Source of the DNA: Carallia brachiata
Taxonomy: Eukaryota > Streptophyta > Magnoliopsida > Malpighiales > Rhizophoraceae
Direction of reading: 5' to 3'
Assembly (NCBI GenBank): GCA_021464245.1
Contig: JADCRB010000001.1
Location: 8,179,084 to 8,243,083, forward strand
DNA length: 64,000 nt
The notes under the pieces were generated by a model. That model did not search any database, was not told the origin of the DNA, and saw nothing but the letters and a program-made list of their open reading frames with translations. Positions 1 through 11,926 of this stretch are shown here, piece by piece; positions within the stretch are counted from its first letter, which is position 1; each line of letters starts with the position of its first letter. The position numbers and the translations under genes are program-made.

Positions 1-57
1 CTTTTTTTTGGGCCATTGTGAAACAAAGAACTCTGTAACTTGAATGATGGGCAGGGA

Positions 58-89
<32 letters not shown>

Positions 90-2640
90 CTTATTGTGTG
101 GGCTCCAATGTCAGCTCCAAATTCAACGGCATGGACGAAACAAAACCGACCTCAGATTTGTGATCATTTTTTGTGGGGCACTTGTGACCAAGAAGAAGAA
201 GCCTCAGCTCATCTTCCGTTTCTTTTACGATCGATGTGATGGGTGACCGCATTATTAATTTGGTCATTTAATTGACTTTTTTCTCTTATAAATAAAAAAT
301 TACTGTACTTTGCTACATGAACTAAAGGAAGTAACTCAAGGAGATACAAATATTTTTTTTATATATTACAATAAATATGTTGTATATGTCTTTTTTACAC
401 GAGTTAATTTAATATGCATTTGTCTATTATTTTTAAAAATAATAATAATATAATAATTTACATATTTTATTTCATTAAAACACCCACTAGTATACCAACT
501 AATCTCCTTTTCCACCTTTTTTTTTTTTTTTTTTTGTGTTTTTGATGCCGCATTTGGGCACTTATTTACGGGCAAAAAGGCGTGAAAAAAAAAAAAAAAT
601 CATGGCCATCACCGCCTCAGGTAAAATTAAATCATCTCTGCCACATTTGAAACGATTCCAAAGTACATCTTTTTTCATGGGTCACGACCAAGAAAAGGAT
701 AGAAATTAATGGGATCTTAAGTTACTTATAAGAACTTGGGAAAAGGAAGTGCTTTTCACAAGATATAGGCTCTGGCAGTTATCGCTCACGTATATTCACA
801 TTATTTTTCTTTTTTAAAAAAATAAGAATAATCACAATGTTTTTAGTGATAGCTAATAACATTGATTAACAGCTAATGTTACTGGGATATGACAGGTTCT
901 GATCTTTCTTTTTTCCGGTCTAGTTGATAGGAAGAGTGCATTATCTACAAATAAGATTTGTCCCTCAAAAAAAAAATAAAATAAAATTTGAAATTCAAAT
1001 TTTAAATCTTAACCAAAATTTTATGGTGAGTATTTTATTTTATTTTATTTTATTAGGAAAGGTTGATTAGTTCAACTATAAAAGGAAATGAGCTATACAA
1101 CCAAGTCAACTCTCTCCGACAATAAAAGAAACAAACGGTAGGCATGAGGGAAAAATAAAAAAAAATAAAAAAAAAAACACGAGTAAAAATCAAGCCTTTG
1201 CCAATCCTGATATATGTCATATATGTTGAATTTTTGGCTGAAAACTCATGTGATTGACGTCATTTTTGCTGAAATTTTGGCTCAAAATGTTACTTAAAAA
1301 AGTCATATTAGTTTGTCGTTAAAGATACACCCAATTCTCGACCAAAAAAAAAAAAAGACACCCAATTATCTAAGAAGGTCTCGGGTGCATTTGTTCACTG
1401 GGGGTCTGGAACTCCGCAATCTCACCTCAATTTTTTTTTTTTTGCAAAAAGAAAATTAAAATGAAAGCTGACGTTCCTAAACTTTTGCTCATTGGTATTA
1501 ATTTTAAGCTCTAACGCGGTCAAACAACTTGTTTTTAATACAAGGAAATTTTTGTAGAGAATCAAGATTAGTCGCATTAGTCTTAAATGTTGCATCTAGA
1601 GGTATCTGTGGATCAGATCGAATGATTTTAAAAGATGTTTTATATTTAAGCCTTTTATGGCGATTTTTCTAAATTTTTATTCGTAATCAAATCATATACC
1701 GCTCAAAACCATCTAAAGCAACTTGCTTGTTGCATTAAATTAACATGAATCAAACTTGAGTTTTAAAATTCACGACAATGAGTTAGCAAGCACAATTCAA
1801 CTTCAACAATCAATATTCAATCATACTCACTAACCTTGCATTGACTATCAGATCTTATTTATTAGCTTTGAGCTAACATTTTTTTTTTTTTAACAACAAA
1901 AGAGATTTATAGTGAATATTTCAGTCATTAGATTTGCGGGTCGAAATTAAAATAACTTTCGTTTGACACTGCCTCATTCAACTGCCTCCAAAGAGACAGA
2001 TCCACTACCTGAACACCAATGACGTCGATCATATCTCCACCGCATGAGATCTCGACGATTATTAAATTCAAAACTCATTGCTGCGCTATAATCTTTAACC
2101 ATTTCAGCGGCTACACAACTTTTTGTCAAGAGAGAGCACAGACATAAAGATTTAAACTTGGGTTACAAATGTACAAATACGTCGATTTACTTCTAAACTA
2201 TCATCTCATGTGGTAATTTTGAACTAATATAGATCTAGTCTTCAACTATCTTACATATAAAATGTGCACCGTTTAGTTAACAATTTATGTGAAATGTACA
2301 CTCATAGTTATAAATAATGTCGTTGTGGTCGGTATCCATGTAATTTTAAAATTAAACAAATAAGTATTGAACTGTCAAATGCAGTTTTCTAAAAATGGCG
2401 CAACTATATACAATAAAATCATACAATGTCTAATAAATAAAAAAATATAATTAATTTAATAATTTATTTATTTTTTAATTTAATAATTTTTTTATAATTT
2501 AACGTTCAAAATTTTAAGGTAAAAATTTTATACTTATAACTTTGTACTTACAATTATATGGCTCCGTAGCTATTACTTCTAAAAAAATCATAACAACTGA
2601 AATTTTTCTTTTGCTTTGGTTTTGGTGAGCGTAGGTCTAT
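1..2640. other. AT-rich intergenic stretch without a recognisable gene
   Basis: No reading frame here resembles a protein I know. The stretch holds a short GA microsatellite near its left end, many A or T homopolymers (for example about 518-535 and 585-600) and long AT-rich runs. No tRNA-like or rRNA-like sequence was seen. Confidence 0.6.
60..91. repeat. GA dinucleotide microsatellite
   Basis: A nearly perfect run of GA repeats broken by one GATA. Such tracts are common in plant 5' leaders, but no gene is visible next to this one. Confidence 0.85.
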
Positions 2641-2689
2641 ACTAATTCTGGTTGAATCACTTATGATGCTCTCATAGGAGACAAGGAGA

Positions 2690-3390
2690 GTGCTACTAAT
2701 TCTGTGGGCTTTCCACCCCCATGGGTTCGTTTTTTTTGTGCTTGATCCTGTTGGTTTGCATTTGGTTAGTGGTTTCTGGGTTGGGTGCTCTCAGTCGGTG
2801 CTTCTCCGCTCATGGGGCTTGGTTTGTCCGATGGTCTCCCCTACCCGTGGCATTTTGGGCTTTGGGGTCCCCTCGTATAGCTTTCTACTCGAACCCGTTT
2901 TGCTTTTCTCTCGGTTGCCGGCCACCGGTCTTTGTTCGGCCTTCCACAATCTCGCGTCTTCGGGTTCACAACCTTTCTTCCATTTCAGCGCCTTCTTTTC
3001 GTGTTTGGGCGTGTTTGGCTTACACCTAATTGGTTGCTAGGATTTAGTCGTCGACGGAGCCCTTCTCCTCGGTCGGGGTATCGCTGCCTTGTGGCGGTGG
3101 TGGGGTGGGGATCAGTCAGTTCTTGTTCCCCTGTCTCTTTTCAAGCAGCCTTGTTTCTTACTTACTCGGGCTTTGGACCTGAGTCTGAGCTGATATTGGG
3201 CCGTTTAGGTGTTGTCGGGTTTTTAGTTAGGCCTGTATCTTGAGTGGGCTGAGTCTTGGTGTATAGAGTGGTTTGGTTGCTACATTTTTTACTTGTGGTG
3301 TTAGCTTATCTATGAGTTGAACTTCTTTGCAAATGGCTTGACTTTTAGTAATGTAATCTATTTTCTTTAGTCCCAAAAAAAAAAATAAAA
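2690..3390 (+). mobile_element. 5'-truncated LINE-like poly-A retroelement
   Basis: This GC-richer island stands out from its AT-rich flanks and ends on the + strand in an A-rich tail at about 3375-3391, preceded by a short T-rich stretch typical of plant LINE 3' ends. Translations of its 3' half match those of the minus-strand element at 31551-32335: both contain a GRLGVVG block and a similar W/F-rich stretch before it. The reading frames are overlapping and broken, so I read it as retroelement 3' sequence and not as a gene. No target-site duplication was found. It could also be a SINE or another non-autonomous retroelement. Confidence 0.5.
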
Positions 3391-3756
3391 ATGGCGTGGT
3401 GAAGCCGACCGTGAAATGCATGGATTTAGAGCCCACCAAAGAATCTCCGCATTTCTCCTAACTACGGCGGAGTACTTTGTGCCAGCAAAATGTACTCGAC
3501 TCGGGACCTTTGTATCCAACTGCCCTTTTAATTCTATGCGTCAAAACATCATATTGCAATAATTGCAAGCACATTGGATCTGCCAACTAACAATTGAATC
3601 CATTGCAATACAGACAGAGTCTCTAAGTTTTTGTCATCCATGACGATGATCCCTAATCCTTTCACCTTATAAGGAGTAATGGAGCAACGGAGCTTATATA
3701 TATATATGTTGAAAATCTATTAATTGAATGGAGATGGGCAATCTAATAAAATTATA

Positions 3757-3800
3757 CACTACAAGAATTTTATGAAAAGGGGACGAAATTTTTGGCGACG
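3757..3800 (+). mobile_element. Possible CACTA-type transposon terminus
   Basis: The sequence begins CACTACAAGAA and continues into a stretch containing GACGAAATTTTTGGCGACGA. Both resemble the terminal and subterminal repeats of plant CACTA (En/Spm) elements. The matching inverted end was not found nearby, so this may be a solo or degraded end. Confidence 0.35.
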
Positions 3801-4819
3801 AGCTCCAATTCAGTCGAGAAAAGGTTGAAAAAAAGGGCGCACGGAGCGGTTAATGGCGGGACATGCTTTTAGGAACAAAAAACCAAGAACTCTGTCTTGG
3901 TATTCCATACTCAATTCAACGCTTCTGTCACAGAATTCGCTTCAGTTTCTCAACGAAGCCAATGTTTTGCAACAGCTCCGTCTGCGTATTCCGTTCTATC
4001 TTTTTCCCTCAACGATTTCTTGTCGTTTTTTTTTTTCCAACAGTTATTGTTGATTTCTTCATAGATTCTATTGTTGTTGTTCGGTTTATTGGTGATTAAT
4101 AGATGAATTTTTTCAATTTTGAACGAATTCGGTTCTATCGTCCCTTTCTTCTTCTTCGTCCTTAGTATGTACTGCTATTTATTATTCTGTTCTCTGTTTC
4201 TACCCAATTAAGTGACTGTCAGCTTATAACAAAGACCCGAGTCCACTCAAGCCAAGGTCTTTCTTGTTTAAAGTGTTGACTATGCATTTTGTTTCCAAAA
4301 AGAACAAATTAAAATGTAGGAGAAAATAAAAAGGAGAATTTTTATTTGGAAAATAGGAGAGGGAGAGGAAAGGCATCAACAAAGAAAATATGAAGAACCA
4401 TGAGGAGAAAAACAACAGAATGAGATGAAGAGGTGAAGGGATCTGAATGCATGTTAGAATAAGAGAAAGATAAGTAACATTGATTATGAGAGAGGAGATT
4501 TCAAGTAGGACATTCCTTTCTGGTTTTTGCATTGTCTTTGTAAATTTGCTTTGAACATTGAACTTTGAACATGAAATTTGCTTTGCCGTTCTTGCATTGT
4601 CTTTGCAAATTCTCTGCAAGTATTGGATATAAAAAGGAGAACCTAAATATGGGCTGTTGCAGTGGTCTGCTTTGTATTTTCATTGGGACCCCAGATAACC
4701 AACAATTAAAATGGCCACTGAATGCTTCAAATTCACATACCCAAAACAATTCCTGACCAATATTCTCTGGAAAAACATCTAGTTTCTTGATCAAATACTT
4801 AAAAAAATTTTTTAGGATT

Positions 4820-5370
4820 ATGAAGGTTGCAGAAGAGAAAAGATTTTCTCTTTTGCTAGCAGCAAGAACTCTGATTATGTGAAGGAAGTGTGTGGAGGTT
4901 ACTTCGATGTGTTTGTTAAGGCTTTTGGTAATAGAGGGGAGATATCGGACTTGTATAGTGTTGTTGAACGAGTTTTTCCTGACACGAACGAAATTGAAAA
5001 GTACCACGGGTTTGTAGTTAGTAGTAGACCTTTTGACGCCTATGGCAATGACTACTGGATTCTCAGGCTTTGCTTCCTTTTGCAAGTTTTTTATTTGGTC
5101 AGCAACATGCAATGACAGGCTTGGCAATATTTGATTAGGCCTTGACTCTTTAATTTGTTTCTGTGGTTTGGGCCTCAGGTTTTGTGCAGAGCATTGGGTG
5201 GAAAAGTTGGAAAAGCATATAGTGGCGTATTGCGCTAAGGAGCGTAAGGTTTGTGGAGCATTTGCGACCGTGCAGCGTCCTTGATGATTTGGGTGAGATC
5301 CCACCGTCACTATCAATCATTGAGTGCTATCAAGATGAGATGCGCGAGGTGCAGTGGGAGCTGAAGTAAT
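4820..5370 (+). pseudogene. Gamma-glutamyl-peptidase-like (class I GATase) pseudogene, unit A
   Basis: Pieced-together frames match the plant gamma-glutamyl peptidase / class I glutamine amidotransferase-like family, which hydrolyses gamma-glutamyl bonds in glutathione conjugates. Recognisable blocks, in order: MKVAEEKR at the start, GGYFDVFVKAFG, a YHGFVVSS block, FDAYGNDYWILRLC, then after an intron VLCRALGGKVGKAYSG and a stretch resembling the family's LGEIPPSLSIIE. One base is missing after LLLAAR, and other stops and shifts occur in the second part. The catalytic-cysteine segment between YWILRLC and VLCRALGG is not recognisable. The gene is broken and ends early. A sister copy in the same state lies at 10611-11665. 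Confidence 0.7.
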
Positions 5371-5459
5371 TTTTCGGTCTTTCCAAATCATAATAAGAAT
5401 TTCTTTGTTTGGGCAAGATATATATAGTAGTTGGATTGCATGACGATCCTGACTTAAGA

Positions 5460-6027
5460 CCCAATAGTCTATGTTATTTTTAAAAGTGTTAAAATCTAAT
5501 CCGACTCAATAGATTGATTTAAATTCATTCGAAAAAATATGACTTGAATTTGATTTAAAAATAGTTTAACCCAAATGATCTGAACCCGAAATGACCTGAA
5601 AATATTGAGTTAAATCCGAACCTGACCTGAATAACTTGTTTTACTCGAATTTTTTTCTTAAGGAAACAAAAAAATAAAATAAAAAGAATTTAATATATTT
5701 TATGTTATAAAAAGTATAAATTCTATCTTTTTTAATATAAATCTTAATTATAAATTTTTTAGAATATTTTAAAATTTTTTATGCAGTTTTAGATTTTATT
5801 TTAAGTTTTAAAATATTTTAAAAGAAATTTCTTAAATTATTTTTGATCCTATAATTTTCTTTAATTTTTTAAGAATTTTTAATAAAATTTTGAAACTTTC
5901 AAAATTTTTAATAAAAAATGTTACATCATCATTTTGATGATAGGGCCAACATGTGGGTTGATTCGAACTCGACCCGAATTTAAAGTGACCCGACTCAAAA
6001 TGACTTAAAAATAACTTGACACCGCTA
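5460..6027. mobile_element. hAT-like MITE rich in CGGGTC-type motifs (copy 1)
   Basis: The ends are rich in GACCCGA/TCGGGTC motifs around an AT-rich core, and the right end is TTGACACCGCTA, the inverse of the TAG..GGTGTCAA terminus common in plant hAT MITEs. It is absent at the equivalent point of unit B, so it inserted after the duplication or was lost there. Two related copies lie at about 13690-14300 and 55540-56074. The left end is uncertain. Confidence 0.5.
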
Positions 6028-6388
6028 GTTATGTTTGAATCACATCACTTGGACTTTTATTATTATTAATATTATTATTGGCAGATTAGTAATTTTGAAG
6101 ATTGGTATAATCTTGTCCATGCGTACCGAAAGTTTACCGCCACTTTGTTTTTGACTTAATGTGTAAGTGACTTTGCATAAGTTGAAAGTTGGAGGTTGTG
6201 CTTATTAACTTTGTGATTATAAATTAGCACCAATTTAATTAATAGCAAATATAATATAATATTTAAATAAAAAATCTGCATGCCAACATAAGATAAATAA
6301 TAATTTAAAAAAAAATACATTCAGATTATTTGCGACAACGACAATATTGGTCGCTGAAGCAATTTTTACCCAACATCATATACCATAA

Positions 6389-8008
6389 CTATTTGCAACC
6401 AAGCTTTGGGACGATGTCACGAATGAACCATTCTGCCATGTATTTGTATGTCTGTCCGGTCATATGCGCACCATCCCAGCTTATATACTCGTTAGGATGA
6501 TCACAAGCAGTAGAGCCATCTTTTCCACACCAAAAATGTCCATTGAAATTGTGTTCACCTCCTCCAGTTCCGCAACAAGCTTTAATAATTCACGGAATCC
6601 TGCTCACGTCAAGAAGAAGAAAAAAGGTCACTGGGAGGGGACTAATTAACAGGTAACGAAGTTCTATATAATCTTAATTAGGTTTAATTAGAGTTTCTAA
6701 ATACGTACCGAATTTTGACGAATTATCCAAAACATATAGAAACGCATTGTACATGTCGCCATATACTATACGAACGTTGGGATACTTCTTCGCCAATTCT
6801 ATAAGTGCCTTTTGCAGTTCTTTATTATGATATACTGCAAAGTCATTGTAAACTTTCATACAGCCATATTTATCTTTCTCAAGACGGTTGGAAAAAGCCG
6901 ATGGTGAACACCCTGCTGGGTGGGTCCCAGGGACAACAACTCGAACAGCACCACGATCAATAAGTGTCTGCAACAAATTGTTACACAGTTAATAGATAAG
7001 AAGGTTTAATTAAGAACGATCCAAGTTTGTTTACCACTTGACCGTGTCAATGTAACAAAACTTGAGAATAATTTCTTTGAACTTACTTCAGTAGCATTAA
7101 TGATGACATTTATAATGTTGGGGAGAAGGTCTTTGATTAGTCTAGAAATATTATTCTTCTCAAGTGCATAAGTGTAGTCATTAATTCCAATCGTCCCAAG
7201 TATGAAGAGAGCTGATTTTAATTTTTGTTTTTGATCGCAGTTACCTGAAAAACAAAAGAAAATGTATAAGAACTAATGTAAATAAAGCTATAACAGTAAC
7301 ACAATTATTTTGTGATTAAGTACAACTTTCGCTTAAAAAAAATGTGTGTAATATGTGTTTGTTTATAAAGGGCGTTTTGAAACTCCCGTACTCAAGTCTA
7401 GAAAATAGCTGGATGTGTTTGCTTATGTAACAATCGATCACCTTTGTCATTGCCACATAGGGAATGTAGAAATGTGTCAAACCGTCCAAGTTGCACATTA
7501 AGAGAACTCTTAGTTGGAGGTTCGACTTGCATTTTTGCCAAGAATATAACATCCGAGGCAGTAGAACCGGCAACTGCGAAGTTTACTCCTTGCGTAACAT
7601 TAGCTCCTAGCTTCGTAACATTAGCTTCTAGCTTCTTATATATTTCGAGCAAAGGGAGACCAGCTGATTGTGCTGCATAATTGGTTAATATTAGCAACAT
7701 TTATCAACGAATAAGCAGGATTAGGAGCTACTAGCATTGTAATGCAGAGTAACTACAGGACATCTCTTTTGAGCATAACAACAATTATGAAAATAAGAAT
7801 GAAATTGTAGTTGTCAACTTGTCGTAATTAAGTTAGATTTGCTTAATTTAGTTATGATTTTTCAACTTTATCACCAACATATTTAGTTGTAATTATTGAG
7901 TTACACTTTTTTTTTTTTTCCGTGTTTGACATCCGTGATATAATAATAATTATTTTTTTATACATTCATTAAAATTTATTTTTATAAATATTTGAGAAAT
8001 TTGAACTC

Positions 8009-8053
<45 letters not shown>

Positions 8054-8514
8054 TTAATTTTTTATATTATGACTACACTAAAATTTTGATCCCAAAGTGT
8101 TTACCTAAACTTTCTTAATGGCTTGAGGCGATCCACAAAACTAAAGCCTGGTGATCAAAAACTGCCATTTTTACTGTAATCTAAAATCATGAACACGAAT
8201 AACACAGTACAAACAAATAAAAGTAAAAAAGGTTTTAGCACCGTACCAATATAGTCAATCATCAACAACCCGTCAGAAATTCTGCCCGTTGCCTTGCCAA
8301 TTGACTTACCAAAAGGGGGACGGTCGTGGTTAACTTCTGGAAGTTCTTTAAAAACAGAATTCCCCGTGTCCGATAGTGAATCACCAAATTGATATATGGC
8401 ATCAAATTTACAAGCCGCAAGTGGGTCTGCGGCACTTGAACGTGTTGCAACAAGCAGAAAGGCGAAGAAGGCAACAACAAGAACATTGGAGAAAGCCATT
8501 TTTTTCTTATTCAT
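6389..8514 (-). CDS. GDSL esterase/lipase, 5 exons, with a one-base frameshift in the last exon
   Basis: Exons: 8247-8514, 7442-7672, 7087-7244, 6709-6967, 6389-6599. The protein starts with a hydrophobic signal peptide (residues about 6-29), so it should be secreted. Family blocks follow in order: FGDSLSDTGN with the nucleophile Ser, GVNFAVAGSTA with the block II Gly, GTIGINDY with the block III Asn, and SWDGAHMT with the catalytic Asp and His. These enzymes hydrolyse esters or lipids. All splice sites are GT-AG and the phases close as far as exon 5. There one T (coding strand) is missing near 6581-6585 before KACCG, so the literal reading loses the Asp-His pair and stops early. The unit B paralogue has the extra base. 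With the base restored the length would be 375 aa, normal for the family. It is either a recent pseudogene or, more likely, an assembly indel. An alternative in-frame start lies at codon 6. Confidence 0.85.
8007..8053. repeat. CT microsatellite in GDSL intron 1
   Basis: A run of CT repeats with two or three single-base interruptions, inside the first intron of the GDSL gene. Confidence 0.85.
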
Positions 8515-8543
8515 GAGATGCTTTCATTGGCGATTTCAAGAAG

Positions 8544-8553
8544 ATACTTATAG
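8544..8553 (-). promoter_or_regulatory. TATA-like box of the GDSL gene
   Basis: On the minus strand the motif CTATAAGTAT lies about 30 bases before the start codon at 8514. If used, the 5' leader would be very short. Support is by motif and position only. Confidence 0.3.
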
Positions 8554-8648
8554 GCCTTGAGTTACAACAGAAATTTGTTTTCTGTTATGGGAAAGAGGAA
8601 GGATTTAGTAATTGTCCTTTCATTTTGATGCTGTCTGAACCATCCAAC

Positions 8649-8912
8649 TGAATTTTTGTTTTGTTTTTGTTTTTTTCTTTGTGGTGCTTACAGCTCCAAT
8701 TCGTGTAATATGAGTCATCTGCTCACCCGCTTTGCTTGAATTTTTGTTTTGTTTCTGTTTTTTTCTTTGTGGTGCTGACAGCTCCAATTTGTGTAATATG
8801 AGTCATCTGTCCACCCGCTTTGCTTGAATTTTTGTTTTGTGTTTGTTTTTCTTTTTGGTGCTTACAGCTTCAATTTGTCTAATTTTAGTCATCCGTTCAC
8901 CCACTTTGATTG
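8649..8912. repeat. Three tandem copies of an 88-bp unit upstream of the GDSL gene
   Basis: Copies begin at about 8649, 8737 and 8825, exactly 88 bp apart. Each has a T-rich half (TTTTTGTTTTG) followed by GTGCT(T/G)ACAGCTCCAATT and a GAGTCATC-like stretch. They differ by only a few bases, with the third copy most diverged. The array sits 135 to 400 bp upstream of the GDSL start, so it is in promoter position; any effect on expression is inference. Confidence 0.85.
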
Positions 8913-9507
8913 GTCCTTAATTACTTCTTTTTTTTTTTTCTCTAATTCTGAAAATCCGATGGCCGCGAATTTCTCTATCTCTGAAATAGTAATAAGTTAC
9001 TCCCACTCTTCTCTCAAATTCTCCAAACAATAATGTCTCTTTGTTGGTGCTAGAAATAATAATGTATAATAACAGAAAATTGATATAAATAAAAATAAAT
9101 AAGGATATGAGATGTTAGAGATGTGTTAGACACTATTCCTAAAAATAATTAAGATAGTTTCTGCCTTTATTATAAAAAAAAATGCTAGTTTAAAGGATTG
9201 TTTCCGCTCTATTAAGAGTAGGCTAGTTTGAGCGTAGAATTATATGAATTTGTTCATATTGATTTTGAGTTTGAGTTGTGTGAAACTTTTTATAAATCTT
9301 TTATTTTATGAAGTATAAATAATATGTTAGTTATAAACATCTAAACCTTAGTTTCAATTTCTCAGGTAGAATTCTAACTTCTTAAATACACAATTTGACT
9401 CCTATTTTGCAAGTGAGATTCTAACCTTTTAAAATATATTCTTAGTTTCCAACAGTTGGTTATTCTTCAGCTCTTCAGTGTTGCCCCCCGTGATCCTTGA
9501 GTTATCT
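8913..9507. other. Spacer between the two duplication units
   Basis: AT-rich sequence without a recognisable gene. It separates the 88-bp repeat array from the left edge of unit B. Confidence 0.5.
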
Positions 9508-10610
9508 TCAACGCTTCTGCCACAAAGTCGCTTCGGTGTCTCAACGAAGACAACGTTTTGCGTCATTTTTTTTTTATTCACAGTTATTGATGATTTCTTC
9601 ACATATTCTATTGTTGTTTGAATTTTTCTAAATCAGTTCAGTTTTACTGATGATTTCTTTTTCGTATTTTCAATTTCTAGCTTCTTTTTTGTCCTTAATA
9701 TGTATAACTCTTTATGATTATGTTCTCTGTTTCTTCCAAATTAGGTGACTGTCAGCTTATAACAAAGACCCGAGTCCAATCAAGCTAAATTTGGGTGGTT
9801 GGTGCCTATCGAACTGAGGTATTCTCTTTATCATTTTTCAGTAGTGTGCAAGTATACCACATACTTAGAACCCGTATAAAATATTCAATTTTAGGAGTTC
9901 CGACAACTTCATTTGTTTTTGAACTTGGTTGATGCATCAAAGGATCCCTGAACAAATTATTCCTGTCCCTAGAAAAGCTGATTCTGTATGCACATTTTCA
10001 ACTGAAGGGAAGCCTTTTCAAAAATTTTAAGCCATGCCAAGGACTTCCTTGTTTAAAGTGTTGACTATGCTTTTTGTTTACGAAAAGAACAAATTAAAAT
10101 GTAAGGGAAACTAAAAAAAGGAGAATTTTTATTTGGAAAATAAGAGAGGGAGAGGAAAGGCATAAATAAAGAAAATATGAAGAACCATGAGGAGAAAAAC
10201 AATAGAATGAGATGAAGAGGTGAAGGGATCTGAATGTATATATGTTAAAAAAAAGAGGAAGATAAGTGACATTGATTATGAGAAAAAAGATTTCATGTAG
10301 GACATTCCTTGCTGTTTCTTGCATTGTCTTTGTAAATTTACTTTGCACATTGAACTTTGAACATGAAATTTGCTTTGCCGTTCTTGCATGGTCTTTGTAA
10401 TTCCCTGCAAGTATTGGATATATAAAGGAGACCCCAAATATGGGCTGTTGCAGTGGTCTACTTCGTATTTTCATAGGGACCCCGGATAGCCATCTATAAA
10501 ATGGCCACTGAATGCTCCAAATTTACATACCCAAAACAATTCCATAGCAATATTCTCTGGAAAAACATCTAGTTTCTTAATCAAATATTTCAATTTTTTT
10601 GTTGAGGATT

Positions 10611-11665
10611 ATGAAGGTTGCAAAAGAGAAGAGACATGCTCTTTTGCTTGCAGCAAGAAGCTCGGATTATGTGAAAGAAGTGTATGGAGGTTACTTCAAT
10701 ATGTTTGTTGCAGCTTTTGGTGATAGAGGGGAGTTGTATAGTGTTGTTGAAGGTGAGTTGCCATTTTAGTCATAAATTTTTAAGATTTTTTTAATCTAGT
10801 CTTATATCTTTTCTTGTTTTCATTTTAGTATTATAATTATGATTTCAACTGCAATTAAGTTCTACATAAACAAAACTGTTAGATAAAACATTAAAATACG
10901 CATTTAAAATACGTGTCAAAGGAGATTTGATATCGTACAGTGCCATATAGATTTAATCAACGCCCAACCTGTGTTTAGGTGGCCCAAGCCCATGATCCAT
11001 CTGTTGGAGGCCCACGAACATGTTGTTCAGCATTCTTTGTCCAGCTTATATTTTAGCCCACCCTAGAACCCACATGTAGGCTTGCGTCTACGTTGAAACC
11101 TTTCAGATTTATGTTTTTTAAATATGTATTTTAATATTTTGGCTAACAGTTCCGTTCATATAAGACTTAATTGTAGCTGAAATCATAATAATAGAACTAA
11201 AATAAAAAAAAAAGAAAAGATATAAAAGTAAATTAAAAAAATTCTAAAAGACTTAGGACTAAACGGCGTTCATCCGTTTCCATACATGCATGAGGTTGAA
11301 AAGTATAATGGGCTTGTAGTTAGTGGTAGACCTTATAATGCCTATGGCAATGACTACTGGATTCTCAGGCTTTGCATCCTTATGCAAATTTTTGGTTTGG
11401 TCAAAACCAGCAACATGCAATCACAGACTTGGCAATATTTGGTTAAGTCTTAACCATTTAATTTTGTTTCTGAGGTCTGGGCCTAGAAAAGTTGGAAAAG
11501 CATACAGTGGGTAGGATATTGCGCTAAGGAGCGTAAGGTTTGCGGAGGATTTGCGACTGTGCAGCTTCCTTGTTGATTTGGGTAAGATCCCACCTTCACT
11601 ATTAATCACTGAGTGCCACCAAGATGAGGTGTGGGAGGTGCCATTAGGAGCTGATGTAACTTTTT
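10611..11665 (+). pseudogene. Gamma-glutamyl-peptidase-like pseudogene, unit B, split by a MITE
   Basis: The first segment is in frame: MKVAKEKRHALLLAARSSDY, then a GGYFNMFVAAFGDRGELY block and SVVEG. It is then interrupted by the fold-back element at 10760-11267. After the insertion come EKYNGLVVSG, the YGNDYWILRL block, VGKAYSG and a segment related to the IPP..LITECHQDEVWEVPLGA region of the family. The catalytic-cysteine part is missing, as in unit A. Because the first segment is less decayed than in unit A, the two copies probably decayed at least partly independently. Confidence 0.7.
10760..11267. mobile_element. Fold-back MITE with about 160-bp inverted arms
   Basis: The left arm starts GCCATTTTAGTC and the right arm ends with the inverse of GCCGTTTAGTC. 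The arms pair imperfectly over about 160 bp (roughly 10760-10925 and 11100-11267), including a shared ATTATGATTTCA block and AAAATAC followed by an AT-rich stretch. It interrupts the peptidase pseudogene and is absent from unit A, so the empty site is known. Long inverted arms suggest a Mutator-like or other fold-back family. No clean target duplication was found. Confidence 0.75.
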
Positions 11666-11756
11666 GTCTTTCCAAATCATAATAAGAATTTTTTTGTTTG
11701 AGCAAGATCTATAGTATAAATATAGCAGTTGGATTGCATGACGAGCTTAACTTAAG

Positions 11757-11926
11757 GGTGCTTGTTAATTTTACTCTTTTTTTTTAGTGAATAAAACTAA
11801 CTCATAATCTAATATCGTTTAAATATTATTTTTAATTTTTTTATTTAAATAGATTTCACTTATTATGTGGTATAAGATTATGAATAAGTTACACTCAATT
11901 AAAAAAAAGTCAAAATAGAAATCTCA
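11757..11926. mobile_element. Small MITE, 170 bp, flanked by TAACTTAAG
   Basis: The nine bases TAACTTAAG occur directly before (11748-11756) and after (11927-11935) this segment. Its ends are imperfect inverted repeats of about 50 bp, both containing an ATTTT-ACT-TTTTTTTT core and ATTCATAATCT-like ends. Unit A has a single TGACTTAAG at this point, that is, the empty site. A 9-bp duplication fits Mutator-like elements. Confidence 0.7.

Larger units (their letters stand above)
3917..7740. repeat. Tandem segmental duplication, unit A
   Basis: From about 3917 the sequence matches the region starting at about 9508, in the same order and orientation. It covers a non-coding leader (4100-4800 versus 9600-10600), a gamma-glutamyl-peptidase-like pseudogene, an AT-rich spacer and a GDSL esterase gene. 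Unit A lacks the 508-bp fold-back element, the 170-bp MITE and the PIF/Harbinger insertion found in unit B. It carries its own hAT-like insertion at about 5460-6027. The homology ends within GDSL exon 2 on the unit B side. Confidence 0.85.

Noticed and set aside
4501..5316. A 271-residue open frame on the minus strand
   Set aside because: It is antisense to the gamma-glutamyl-peptidase-like pseudogene, whose plus-strand blocks explain the sequence; the minus-strand protein resembles no family.
8649..8912. Evenly spaced repeats that might suggest a CRISPR array
   Set aside because: The 88-bp units are contiguous with no unique spacers, and the DNA is plant nuclear.
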